From: Caproiciproducens faecalis
Lineage (GTDB): Bacteria; Bacillota; Clostridia; Oscillospirales; Acutalibacteraceae
Length of the DNA stretch: 64,000 nt
Assembly (NCBI RefSeq): GCF_019448085.1
Contig: NZ_JAGFNZ010000003.1
Location: 1-64,000, forward strand
Direction of reading: 5' to 3'
The notes beneath the pieces were generated by a model. The model was not told where the DNA came from and searched no databases. It saw nothing but the letters and a program-made list of their open reading frames with translations. The position numbers and the translations under genes were made by a program. Within the stretch, counting starts at the first letter, position 1; each line of letters opens with the position of its first letter. This document shows, one piece after another, positions 38,715-46,915 of this stretch.

Positions 38715-39068
38715 ATGAAAGTACTGTTTTTTGTACTCAATAAAACAGAGAAGCTCGACGCGGTCCTGACGGCATTTGCTCACCGGAACATTAAGGGAGC
38801 CACTGTTTTGGAAAGCATGGGCATGGCGCGGCTGTTGAGCCGGAAGCACGATGAGGATGAAATTCCGTTTTTAGGGTCACTGCGGACCCTGTTGAATCCT
38901 GAAAGAGAAAAGAATAATGTCATTTTTGCGGTTATTGAAGACGACCAGCTGCAGGAAGCGGTTAAAATTATTGAAGAGGTTGTCGGGGATCTTTCTGTTA
39001 ACAACTCAGGCGTAGTCTTTTCTGTGCCAATTGATTATTCTAAGGGGATCTTCGAAATTGGAAATTAA
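38715..39068 (+). CDS. PII-like signalling protein
   Basis: 117 residues with the ferredoxin-like PII fold: MKVLFFVLNKTEKLDAVLTAF (first strand-helix, shown as FFVLNKTEKLDAVLTAF), then FAHRNIKGATVLESMGMARLL, which is the conserved turn before the T loop, and NNVIFAVIEDDQLQEAVKIIEEVVGDL. PII proteins sense ATP/ADP and a ligand and control partners. The T loop is short and lacks the uridylylation Tyr of GlnB. AAAGGAGG precedes ATG. It overlaps the next gene, a CPA2 antiporter, by 11 bases, so the antiporter is its likely target. Confidence 0.85.
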   Translation: MKVLFFVLNKTEKLDAVLTAFAHRNIKGATVLESMGMARLLSRKHDEDEIPFLGSLRTLLNPEREKNNVIFAVIEDDQLQEAVKIIEEVVGDLSVNNSGVVFSVPIDYSKGIFEIGN

Positions 39069-40272
39069 AATTATTTTAGACGTTGCAATTATCCTTTTCT
39101 CAGGAATTCTATTCGGCAGGATCGGTAAACTTTTTAAACTTCCGAATGTTACGGGATATCTTGTTGCAGGCCTTTTGTTGGGGCCTTCCGTTTTCAATGT
39201 AATCCCTATGGATATGGTCGATAGTTTCGCCGTAATTTCTGATATCGCGCTGGGGTTTATAGCCTTTTCGGTGGGAAGCGAGTTCAGCTTGGACTACTTT
39301 AGAAAAGTAGGGCTGGCGCCAATCATCATTGCGATAACGGAAGCATTCGGCGGAATTATTTTTGTGACGGCGGCTCTGATCTTTTTTGGATTTGACTTTA
39401 AGCTGTCCATCATGCTGGGTGCGATTGCGGCGGCCACCGCTCCTGCACAGACCATTATGGTCATTAACCAGTATAAGGTAAAAGGTTCGCTGACCTCTAT
39501 GCTGCTCAGCGTAGTGGCGCTGGACGATGCGGTTGCACTGATTGCGTTTGGATTTGCCACAACATTAGTCAATATGATGAATTCAAGTGTGCATACCAAT
39601 TTGCTGATGTCCATTCTGAGTCCAATTTATGAAATTGTGGTTTCGTTTATCCTTGGGGCTGTGGGAGGAGTGCTGATGAAGCTGATCTTCCGCTGGTTCA
39701 AAAAACAGTCCAACCGGATTTGTATTATTATCGGATTTATTCTGCTGACTTACTGGACGGCGGACATCGTGAACGGTTCTCCGCTGCTGGCCTGCATGAC
39801 GCTGGGCGCTATTCTGGTAAATATTTATGAGGAAACCGACAGTGTGGTCAAAATTACCAATGACTTCACTCCGCCGATTTTTATGATCTTCTTTGTAATA
39901 TCCGGTGCGGGTTTCAAAATATCCGCGCTCAGCGGAATTGGAGTAATCGGCCTGTTGTACGTTGTTATGCGTGTCATTGGCAAATGGGCCGGCGCCTGGT
40001 TTGGGGGTAAGGTCACAAAACAGGAAAAGAAGATCTGCAAATACTTAGGTCCCACCTTAATGCCGCAGGCTGGGGTGGCGCTGGGTCTGATTGTGGTTGC
40101 GGGCACCGCGGTGCCGAATTATGCCGCGCAAATCCGTGTCATTATTCTTTGCTCCACATTTATTTATTCCATTATTGGGCCGGTTGCCGCAAAGCTTGCT
40201 CTGCAAAAATCAGGCGAACTGGTTTTACCGCCAAAGCAAAAACCAAACGATCTTGCTTCGCAAAATCAATAA
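39058..40272 (+). CDS. Cation/proton antiporter, CPA2 (KefB-like) family
   Basis: 404-residue integral membrane protein with about 12 hydrophobic segments. Family hallmarks are GYLVAGLLLGPSVFNVIP and LALDDAVALIAFG, where the Asp-Asp pair is the expected ion site (VVALDDAVALIAFGFA). It exchanges Na+ or K+ for H+. I choose TTG 39058, AAGGGG ten bases upstream, overlapping the PII-like gene by 11 bases; a second TTG at 39031 is possible. There is no C-terminal TrkA domain, and the PII-like partner may supply nucleotide control instead. Confidence 0.88.
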   Translation: MEIKIILDVAIILFSGILFGRIGKLFKLPNVTGYLVAGLLLGPSVFNVIPMDMVDSFAVISDIALGFIAFSVGSEFSLDYFRKVGLAPIIIAITEAFGGIIFVTAALIFFGFDFKLSIMLGAIAAATAPAQTIMVINQYKVKGSLTSMLLSVVALDDAVALIAFGFATTLVNMMNSSVHTNLLMSILSPIYEIVVSFILGAVGGVLMKLIFRWFKKQSNRICIIIGFILLTYWTADIVNGSPLLACMTLGAILVNIYEETDSVVKITNDFTPPIFMIFFVISGAGFKISALSGIGVIGLLYVVMRVIGKWAGAWFGGKVTKQEKKICKYLGPTLMPQAGVALGLIVVAGTAVPNYAAQIRVIILCSTFIYSIIGPVAAKLALQKSGELVLPPKQKPNDLASQNQ

Positions 40273-40282
40273 AACACATAGG

Positions 40283-40316
40283 AAAAGGCAGGGAGCGTTT
40301 CGCTCCCTGCCTTTTT
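40283..40316. terminator. Bidirectional terminator between antiporter and pilT
   Basis: A 15-bp stem AAAAGGCAGGGAGCG / CGCTCCCTGCCTTTT with a three-base loop; T tracts are present on both sides, serving the rightward antiporter and the leftward pilT operon. Confidence 0.95.
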
Positions 40317-41397
40317 AGCTGTCCAGTTTCTTTTTTAAGGTTTCCGGGTTAGCCGCGTAAATTAACGCGTTTTCAGCGGAAATTTTGCCTTCCTCCCAGA
40401 GCCGGAGTAAATCCATGTCCATGGCGACCATTCCGTCGCATGCGCAGGAATAAATGGTGTTGTCGATCTGATGCACCTTGGATTCCCGGATCAGGTTGCG
40501 GATGGCCGGGTTGACCAGCATAATCTCAAACGCGGGAACCAGTCCGCCGTCCACCGTGGGGATCAATTGCTGGGAAACGACCGCCTGCAGCACCATGGAA
40601 AGCTGTACGCGAATCTGCTGCTGCTGGTTCGGCGGGAAAACGTCGATAATGCGGTCAATGGTGTTTGCCGCGCCCACCGTGTGCAGGGTGGAAAGTACCA
40701 GCTGGCCGGTTTCCGCCGCGGTCATTGCGGTGGTAATCGTTTCGTAATCGCGCATTTCCCCCAGCAAAATCACGTTGGGGGCCTGCCGCAGGGCGGCGCG
40801 CAGCGCCTGCACATAGCTTTTTGTGTCGTTGGCAAGTTCTCGCTGACTCACAATGCTCCGATCGTGCCGGTGCAGATACTCGATGGGATCTTCTATCGTG
40901 ATGATATGGCTGTTGCGCGTATGGTTGATCTTATCAATAATACAGGCGAGCGTGGTGGATTTTCCGCTGCCCGCCGAGCCGGTAATCAGCACAAGTCCCT
41001 TTTTAATTTTATTCAGATCGATTACCGTGTCCGGAATATGCAGAACCTTCGGGTCGGGCAGCCGGAAGGCGACCACCCTGAGTACAGCCGCCATGGAACC
41101 GCGCTGCAGGTAGGTGTTGCAGCGAAAACGGCACAGTCCCTCGATGGAAAAGGAAAAATCATCGTCCCCGCTTTGCAGAAAGGGCTGAATGTCCCGTCCG
41201 CTGCCGAGCGTATAGATCTTTTCAATGCATTTTTTGGTGTCTTCCGGCTTCAGTCGGTAGGAGCTTAATCCGTCCATGTCCACCGGATGAATCCGGTCAC
41301 AGGTTTTGAAGGAAAGGGGGTAGCCCGAAATAATAAAAATATCGGACACCTTTTCTTCCACGGCTCTTTTCAGAATCTCAATAATATCGAATTCCAT
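40315..41397 (-). CDS. pilT: PilT-like type IV pilus retraction ATPase
   Basis: 360-residue hexameric ATPase of the PilT family. Walker A is GSAGSGKST (140-148), the Asp box region follows (ITIEDPIEYLHRHDRS), Walker B is NVILLGEMRD, and the His box ends STLHTVGAANTIDRIIDVFP. It is shorter at the N terminus than PilB, fitting a retraction enzyme. It is the last gene of the eight-gene regulator/transglutaminase/pseudopilin operon and ends at a bidirectional terminator. No pilB partner is in the window. Confidence 0.93.
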   Translation of the reverse strand: MEFDIIEILKRAVEEKVSDIFIISGYPLSFKTCDRIHPVDMDGLSSYRLKPEDTKKCIEKIYTLGSGRDIQPFLQSGDDDFSFSIEGLCRFRCNTYLQRGSMAAVLRVVAFRLPDPKVLHIPDTVIDLNKIKKGLVLITGSAGSGKSTTLACIIDKINHTRNSHIITIEDPIEYLHRHDRSIVSQRELANDTKSYVQALRAALRQAPNVILLGEMRDYETITTAMTAAETGQLVLSTLHTVGAANTIDRIIDVFPPNQQQQIRVQLSMVLQAVVSQQLIPTVDGGLVPAFEIMLVNPAIRNLIRESKVHQIDNTIYSCACDGMVAMDMDLLRLWEEGKISAENALIYAANPETLKKKLDS

Positions 41398-41415
41398 GCA
41401 ATCACTCCATCGCGC

Positions 41416-42033
41416 TTATTGGGCGCTGCTGCCCTGCCAAAGCTCCAGCGTATCGCCGCCGTCGCTTTCAAGCGCCTGAGGCGTAAGCTTCCGGCCCGTG
41501 ATCCGGTAGCGCTCCCTGTCCCCGAATGCACCGACCGCCAGCCGCGTTTCAATTTGCCTGCCGCTGCCCGCGTCGGATAAAAAACGGACAGTCAGCTCGC
41601 CGGTGTCCGTGGGTTCTACCGTGACTCCGTCCAGACGGGTCAGTAGCATCTGGGCAAAACTGCGGCAGCACACAGCACTTTTTTGCTCCAAAGACGCTTG
41701 GCTCTGCAAAATAGCTGTTACTTTTTGTAATTCAGATCGATTTTTATACTCATTGTAGTTTTTTAGGGCATCCAGAGGGGTTCCCGCCGCCGCTTTTGCG
41801 GCATCCTCTTTCGCGCTCAAAAGCGCGGTGTCAATTTTCTGGAGCTTTTGCTCCGCCAAAGCCGTTGCGGCGTAATAGTTTTCAACTGTTTCCGCGTTTT
41901 TGGTGGAAATCTTATTGTCCGCGTTCGCCGTGACATAGGAAAGAATCCCAAAGGTGGTCAGGCAAAGCACAACAAAAATCATCAGGATGGAGGACGCGCC
42001 CACACCCAGATGAACATTCCCTTTTCTTGTCAC
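41416..42033 (-). CDS. Pseudopilin-like protein 4 of the pilus operon
   Basis: 205 residues. N-terminal hydrophobic helix (ASSILMIFVVLCLTTFGILSYV) after a short positive leader (MTRKGNVHLGVG), then a helical coiled region (about 40-115) and a beta domain to the C terminus. It looks like a minor pilin or assembly protein but lacks the canonical Gly plus Glu5 prepilin site. The start is GTG with GGAGG seven bases ahead. It is 18 bases before pilT and 13 bases after protein 3, all one strand. Confidence 0.65.
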   Translation of the reverse strand: MTRKGNVHLGVGASSILMIFVVLCLTTFGILSYVTANADNKISTKNAETVENYYAATALAEQKLQKIDTALLSAKEDAAKAAAGTPLDALKNYNEYKNRSELQKVTAILQSQASLEQKSAVCCRSFAQMLLTRLDGVTVEPTDTGELTVRFLSDAGSGRQIETRLAVGAFGDRERYRITGRKLTPQALESDGGDTLELWQGSSAQ

Positions 42034-42046
42034 GGAGGCACCTCCT

Positions 42047-42490
42047 TCAATTTTGTGGCAGGTATTTCGCGGAGCGCAGAGAATAAAGACTGTCTTCCCC
42101 GCCGTTTTTTATCCGGCTGACGGCGATCTTCGCGGTGACCATGGTGCCGCCCTCAGAGGGACTTTTTTTCAGGGTAACGTCAACGGTGTAGCGAGGGTCG
42201 GACGCCGTCGGTTTCCACTCCTGATTGTAGTTCAGGCGGTAGCTTCCGCCGCTTTCCTGCTTTGCGGTTTTCAGCGCTTCCGGCAGCTGGTCCGGTGAAG
42301 AGAGGGCGGAAACCTGCTCCGCAATGTTTTCCGCCTGAATCACCGCGGTACTCAAATCGCTGCTCTGATGCGCGCGGTTGTTGGCCTGCACAAAAAGCTG
42401 CAGGGTAACCGTGACGGAAATTGCGAAAAACAGGATGACCAAAATCATCTCTACAAAAAAACTGTTGACCGGTACCGAAGTCCGCTTCAT
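42047..42490 (-). CDS. Pseudopilin-like protein 3 of the pilus operon
   Basis: 147 residues. MKRTSVPVNSFFVEMILVIL gives a short leader, a Ser followed by Phe-Phe-Val-Glu, and a membrane helix, which resembles a TadE/pseudopilin start with Glu at +4. A helical stretch (about 45-75) and a beta domain with SDPRYTVDVTLKK follow. AGGTGATGGA precedes ATG 42490; a longer reading from 42529 would overlap the previous gene. Function inferred only from context and shape. Confidence 0.65.
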   Translation of the reverse strand: MKRTSVPVNSFFVEMILVILFFAISVTVTLQLFVQANNRAHQSSDLSTAVIQAENIAEQVSALSSPDQLPEALKTAKQESGGSYRLNYNQEWKPTASDPRYTVDVTLKKSPSEGGTMVTAKIAVSRIKNGGEDSLYSLRSAKYLPQN

Positions 42491-42503
42491 TCCATCACCT
42501 GCT

Positions 42504-42968
42504 TTATGTAAGCGAAAGACTGAGCGCAAGTCCGCGGCTGGTTTCGCCGCTGACCGAAAGGTTCAGCCTGTTCCCGTTTTTTTCCATTTTAAAAGAGGAC
42601 ACCGGCGTAATTCTGTCGCCGCTGCCCACGCTGAACCCGTTTTCAGCGCTGGTGAAATATTCCATAAGATAGCCGTTGCAGTAGTAAATGTAGGTTTTAT
42701 ATTCCCGCTCATTGTAAGCGGAACGGATCACCAGCGTCTGCTGCCCGTCAAGGGTTTCCACAGAAACATCACGGCTGTCCGCACAGTGGACTTTATTGGT
42801 AATATAGGAAAGGGTGGCGCGTGTTTCGTTGTTGCTGTCCATTTTTCCTACGATTCCGCGGTAAACGTTTGCCCCGATCAGCACCAAAAAAAGAGAGCAG
42901 ACCGCAAAAAGGCAGAATATCAGCAGGATAAAAACCGTGTAGACGGAATGCGAATTTCTGCTGTTCAA
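42504..42968 (-). CDS. DUF4860-like pseudopilin (protein 2) of the pilus operon
   Basis: About 154 residues. The hydrophobic N-terminal helix (HSVYTVFILLIFCLFAVCSL) is preceded by only nine residues, and the body NETRATLSYITNKVH and SYNEREYKTYIYYCNGYLMEYF fits the DUF4860 family of pilus-associated proteins in Ruminococcaceae. The start is TTG at 42968 with GGGGAGG eight bases upstream; a longer frame to 43082 would overlap protein 1. No classic prepilin peptidase site is seen. Confidence 0.65.
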   Translation of the reverse strand: MNSRNSHSVYTVFILLIFCLFAVCSLFLVLIGANVYRGIVGKMDSNNETRATLSYITNKVHCADSRDVSVETLDGQQTLVIRSAYNEREYKTYIYYCNGYLMEYFTSAENGFSVGSGDRITPVSSFKMEKNGNRLNLSVSGETSRGLALSLSLT

Positions 42969-42984
42969 CCGATATCCCTCCCCG

Positions 42985-43311
42985 TTAAGATTCGGCGCCC
43001 TTTTCCAGCACCTGTACCGACGGCATGATATTGCTGCCCGCCGTTTCGTACTGGACGACGTATTTGCTGTGGTCGATTTCAATGCCGTAATGGTCCTCCA
43101 GATATTGAATGTCCGGGGGATAAAATCCCTCTACCGCGTAGCAGCTGATAATCGCTTTCTGCACGGCCGCCCGCGTCACCCGAAGCTTTTCCGCGCTGTT
43201 AGCGCGCACGGCGCTGGTAAACCCGCCCCAAAAAAGGAACAGCACGGCGCTGAAAACAAGGACGGAAAGCAAAAGGTCCCTGTAAGCGAATTTCTTTTTG
43301 TAAAGCCTCAA
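42985..43311 (-). CDS. Pseudopilin-like protein 1 of the pilus operon
   Basis: 108 residues. A basic leader MRLYKKKFAYRD, one membrane helix (LLLSVLVFSAVLFLFWGG), then a helix and a short soluble domain (LRVTRAAVQKAIISCYAVEG). The shape (short leader, hydrophobic helix, small domain with a Cys) is pilin-like, and YPPDIQYLEDHYG is the type of turn seen in major pilins. The start is TTG with AAGGGG ahead. It lies 28 bases after pilC. Confidence 0.65.
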   Translation of the reverse strand: MRLYKKKFAYRDLLLSVLVFSAVLFLFWGGFTSAVRANSAEKLRVTRAAVQKAIISCYAVEGFYPPDIQYLEDHYGIEIDHSKYVVQYETAGSNIMPSVQVLEKGAES

Positions 43312-43339
43312 GCAATCATCCCCTTTTCCCTGTTTTTCC

Positions 43340-44410
43340 TTAACCGATGGAGGACATAATCCCCATCAGCGGAAGCATCACGGAAAGCAGAATCGCGCCG
43401 ATAATGATGGAAAGCGCCGCTACCATGGCGGGCTCAATAATGGAAACCGCGCGGCTCACAGACTCGTCCGCGTCCTCGCTGTAAATCTCAGCCAGGTGGC
43501 GCATCACGGAATCCAGGCTTCCGGTTTTGCCGCCGACACGAACCATGCCCGAGTAGATGCCGGGGAAAATATCCGCTTCCCCCAGCGCCTGTGTAAACGA
43601 GGAACCGGCGCTCATGCGTTCGCGGCAGCGGTTGATTTTTTCAATAACGGCCTGATTGCTCAGAATGCCCGGAACCAGTTCCAGCGTCTGTTCGGTGTCG
43701 TATCCGCTGGAAAGCAGCATGGAAACGGCAGACGCGAAGCGCGCCAGCGCAATTTTTTCCGAAAGCTGCCTTGTCAGCGGAAAATTGCTCAAAAAGCCGG
43801 TCATCCAGCGGTAGCCTTTTTCCGTTTTATAAAGGAGAAGTCCGGTCAAAAGGAAAAGGAACATCAGAAAAATCAGCACCAGCGCCCAGCTGCCGATTCC
43901 ATTGCCCGCGCGCATAACGGCGGCGGCCGCGTCGGAAATGTCGCTGCCCATATCCAGAAAGACCTCATTAAAAATCGGCAGGACTTTAAGAACCAGTACG
44001 GAGACAACCGCGGCCATCATCAGCACCAGGATAAACGGGTACAAAAGCGCGCCGCGCACGGAGCTGCGCAGCCTTTCATCCCGCTCGTAGTAGAGGGCCA
44101 GCGCCTCCAGTACATTGTCAAGATTGCCCGCCTTCTCCCCAATATTGACCATATTGACCATGTATTTCGGGAAAGCGCCGGTGCTGTTCAGTGCCAGATA
44201 CAGCGAGCCGTGCTGTTCCACCGCCGCATGAATCCGGTGAATCAGCTCCTTGCCCTTTTCATCCGCTATGTTTTCACTGATGGTGCCGATCCCTTCCTGC
44301 AGGGGGATGCCCGCCCGCAGCAGAAGAACCACCTGAGAACAGAAAAGAGAAATATCACCCGAAGATAATGCTTTTGTTTTACGCGGAATCACAGTCGGGT
44401 TTTGATCCAT
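43340..44410 (-). CDS. pilC: Type II secretion/type IV pilus platform protein PilC
   Basis: 356-residue T2SSF-domain protein with two GspF repeats and three to four membrane helices. Repeat signatures are FCSQVVLLLRAGIPLQEGI and ARFASAVSMLLSSGYDTEQ; MVNIGEKAGNLDNVLEALALYY and MVRVGGKTGSLDSVMRHLAEIY are the paired conserved ends. PilC is the inner-membrane platform on which PilB and PilT act. ATG 44410 has GGAGG seven bases upstream. It is 50 bases after the transglutaminase gene. Confidence 0.92.
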   Translation of the reverse strand: MDQNPTVIPRKTKALSSGDISLFCSQVVLLLRAGIPLQEGIGTISENIADEKGKELIHRIHAAVEQHGSLYLALNSTGAFPKYMVNMVNIGEKAGNLDNVLEALALYYERDERLRSSVRGALLYPFILVLMMAAVVSVLVLKVLPIFNEVFLDMGSDISDAAAAVMRAGNGIGSWALVLIFLMFLFLLTGLLLYKTEKGYRWMTGFLSNFPLTRQLSEKIALARFASAVSMLLSSGYDTEQTLELVPGILSNQAVIEKINRCRERMSAGSSFTQALGEADIFPGIYSGMVRVGGKTGSLDSVMRHLAEIYSEDADESVSRAVSIIEPAMVAALSIIIGAILLSVMLPLMGIMSSIG

Positions 44411-44460
44411 GGCCAATCCTCCAAACCGCCAATAGGCTTTATTGTACCGATTCCCCGCGG

Positions 44461-45537
44461 TCAATAGTATTTTTCCGCCGTATAGGTTCCGGCGGACTGT
44501 CCGGCCGCGGCAAAAGTGGAATCATAGCGCTTCCACCCGTCCAGATAAATATCGTTCCAGGCGTGGTACCCCGCGCTGGTATTGCCAATGACCAGCCGCG
44601 CGGGGACTCCCTGTGAGCGGCACATGGCCGCCATCAGCGCCGCATAGTCAAAGCAGATGCCCGTTTTGCTGGAAAGCGTGCTGTCCACGCTGGGCAGATA
44701 GCCCGCTTTTACACTGGCTGCTTTTTTATAATCATACTTGATGGTAGAGGTAATAAATTGATAAATGGAAGAGACCTTCTGCGCGTTGCTGGTGGCCGAA
44801 GCGCAAAGGCTCTTTGCCTTGGCAGCCGCCGCAGAGGAAGCGGTGTAACTGACGTACTGGTTAGGGTAAAGAGTGTAGCCCCAGCCGCTGACGGCAGCGC
44901 TCAGTTCCGTGGAACAAAGCTCCGCGTAGCTGTCCCCCGAAACATTTTCCATAAAGCGGACTTTGTAGGAACCGCTGCCGCTCTGCAGCGGAAGGGTGAC
45001 ATACGCCCCGTCGCCCGCAAGATTGTATTGGTAATAGGCGGAGCCGCCGTTAAAATAAATCAGCACTTTGATGATCGAGGTTCCGCTGTAGCGCACCAGT
45101 ATGTAACCCTGCGCGGCGTTGCTGTAATCGACCGACGCGCCGTTCCTGCTGAAGATCTCCGTCCCGGTTGCCTGCGGCATTTTTGCCGTAACGGCCGGCA
45201 TCGGCTGGGGGGCCGGCTGGGAAGGAGCCGCCGTCGGCGGCAGGGACGAGCTCATCAGGATCGTTTCCGAGGAAGCGCTCAGCACCTTTGAAACAAGGCT
45301 CTGCATAGAAGAAGCCGGAGAGCTGGACGCCGCCGAAGAGGGCAAAGAGGAAGAAGAATCCGCGGCGGCGGAAGAGGTTTGTGCCGAAGAGCTTTCTTCG
45401 GATGATTCCGCCGATTGTGCCCAGGAACTCACAAAGGAAGAAACCGGCTGCGCCGAGCTGCCGGCGGGAGGATAAGAACAGGCGGGCAGCAGGAGCGCGA
45501 GCAAAAACACAAGACATATGGATTTGTATTTCCGCAT
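44461..45537 (-). CDS. Lipoprotein with transglutaminase-like cysteine protease domain
   Basis: 358 residues. Lipobox in LLALLLPAC (Cys about residue 20), then a long Ser/Ala-rich linker (about 25-105), an intermediate beta domain, and a C-terminal transglutaminase-like fold (about 255-350). The Cys-His-Asp triad is visible: GICFDYAALMAAMC (Cys), GYHAWNDIYLDG (His) and YDSTFAA (Asp). Such domains cross-link or cleave peptides outside the cell. Its position between the regulator and pilC suggests wall or pilin processing. GAGGGGG precedes ATG 45537. Confidence 0.85.
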   Translation of the reverse strand: MRKYKSICLVFLLALLLPACSYPPAGSSAQPVSSFVSSWAQSAESSEESSSAQTSSAAADSSSSLPSSAASSSPASSMQSLVSKVLSASSETILMSSSLPPTAAPSQPAPQPMPAVTAKMPQATGTEIFSRNGASVDYSNAAQGYILVRYSGTSIIKVLIYFNGGSAYYQYNLAGDGAYVTLPLQSGSGSYKVRFMENVSGDSYAELCSTELSAAVSGWGYTLYPNQYVSYTASSAAAAKAKSLCASATSNAQKVSSIYQFITSTIKYDYKKAASVKAGYLPSVDSTLSSKTGICFDYAALMAAMCRSQGVPARLVIGNTSAGYHAWNDIYLDGWKRYDSTFAAAGQSAGTYTAEKYY

Positions 45538-45569
45538 AACGTTCCCCCTCAGCCCCAAATTCACACAGC

Positions 45570-46784
45570 CTACTCCGCTGAATCGAGCGCGTTAATTCTG
45601 GTGGAAATTTTTACGTTTTCCCGCCGGTACCGGAAGTGGAATTTCTGCATGATCCGGTCAACGACCATTTCAGCGTTTTCGTAGTTGATGAGGGGAAGCA
45701 TCACAATAAACTGAGTGGCGCTGTAGGAAGCGACCGTGTCCCCTTTTCGCAGACTGTCCATAATCGTTGATTTCAGCCGTTCACTGGCGAGTTTGGAAAT
45801 CCGGGGCCCCGGTGGTTCTCCGTCCAGACCACTGATTGTGAACAGCACAATAAACACCGAATTTCCGGTGCGCGTGATCGAACGCGCCTGAATCCGGTAA
45901 ATCGATTTGAATACATCGTAATCGCAGTAATAAGCACCCTCTGCCGCGGAAGCTTCTTTCAGGTCGTTTTTGATGACGCCCAGATCCATTTCCACGTTGT
46001 TAATGTTGTTGACCAGCTGCTTATACAGCACGCGCATGGATTCGGAAATATCCACGCCAAGCTCCTTGTAAAACAGGTCGATCACATGGTTGTAGTGATC
46101 CAGTGCTTTGTTGCGCTGACCGGTGGAAAGGTAGCCGAACAAAATCATTTTGTGGATGGATTCCTCCAGCGGGCAATAGTTGAGCGCGTTTTCACAAACC
46201 TCAATCACTTCATGAAAACGGTGCAGGTCGATCAGCAGCCCGCAGCACCGCAGCACGCACCGATTGTAAAGGTTCGAGTAGTACGCGCTGGCGGAGATCA
46301 CCCAGTTGCCGTAAAAGGATTTGGGCAGAAATTCGCCGCAGTAAAGCTGGAGTGCGCTTTGAAACGATTTCACCCGCTCCTCCTGTGTTTTGGAAACGTC
46401 GCTCCCCTGTTTGTAAAGCTCCGTAAACTGTTCCGTGTCAATGACACAGGAATAACTGTTGTTCCAGGAATATGTATTATGAATATACTGAATATATTCT
46501 GCCTTGTCGTTTCCGGAAAGGCCCTTTAAAAGTTCCCGCGCGCGGTAAACCAGGTTTTTCAGCGCGTTCAGCGGATCATTGCATTGATTGTCCGGCCACA
46601 GAACATTAATCAGTTTTTCGGTGGAAGTATTCTTATGGCGGTTGGCAATCAGGTACTGGATCAGCATCCACACTCGTTTGGTACGGCCCTTTAGATTGGT
46701 GAGCTGATTCCCATTAATCGTAATGGCAAACTCACCGAACATTTTGATTTGTATTTGTTCCTGTGCAGCGAAATCGGAGCGCAT
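45570..46784 (-). CDS. SARP/BTAD transcriptional regulator with degenerate GGDEF-like C-terminal domain
   Basis: 404 residues. An OmpR-like winged helix (about 10-93; IQIKMFGEFAITINGNQL and LINVLWPDNQCNDPLNALKNLVYRAR), a BTAD helical-repeat region (about 115-262; LQLYCGEFLPKSF, YNHVIDLFYKELGVD) and a C-terminal domain (about 280-404). In that domain RKGDTVASYSATQFIVMLP aligns with the diguanylate cyclase RxxDxxxRYGGDEFxxxLP motif, with SATQF in place of GGDEF, so catalysis is not expected. It leads the eight-gene pilus operon and probably regulates it. Start ATG 46784; AAGGA nine bases upstream. Confidence 0.85.
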   Translation of the reverse strand: MRSDFAAQEQIQIKMFGEFAITINGNQLTNLKGRTKRVWMLIQYLIANRHKNTSTEKLINVLWPDNQCNDPLNALKNLVYRARELLKGLSGNDKAEYIQYIHNTYSWNNSYSCVIDTEQFTELYKQGSDVSKTQEERVKSFQSALQLYCGEFLPKSFYGNWVISASAYYSNLYNRCVLRCCGLLIDLHRFHEVIEVCENALNYCPLEESIHKMILFGYLSTGQRNKALDHYNHVIDLFYKELGVDISESMRVLYKQLVNNINNVEMDLGVIKNDLKEASAAEGAYYCDYDVFKSIYRIQARSITRTGNSVFIVLFTISGLDGEPPGPRISKLASERLKSTIMDSLRKGDTVASYSATQFIVMLPLINYENAEMVVDRIMQKFHFRYRRENVKISTRINALDSAE

Positions 46785-46820
46785 AAACACTCATCCTTTT
46801 CCCAGAATATATATATAATT

Positions 46821-46849
46821 ATGGTAACACATGGAAAAGAAATTGACAA
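46821..46849 (-). promoter_or_regulatory. Promoter of the regulator/pilus operon
   Basis: TTGTCA (46844-46849) and an extended -10 TGTTACCAT (TACCAT at 46821-46826) on the minus strand, spacer 17 bases. Confidence 0.65.
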
Positions 46850-46877
46850 GAAAATTATACACAAGAGCAAATATTTT

Positions 46878-46915
46878 TACAAAAAAGAAGCATTCTCCGT
46901 AAGGAGAATGCTTCT
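46878..46915 (-). terminator. Terminator of nrdDG
   Basis: A 13-bp stem AGAAGCATTCTCC / GGAGAATGCTTCT with a four-base loop (46886-46915), followed on the minus strand by a TTTTTTG tail; it begins right at the nrdG stop. Confidence 0.92.
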
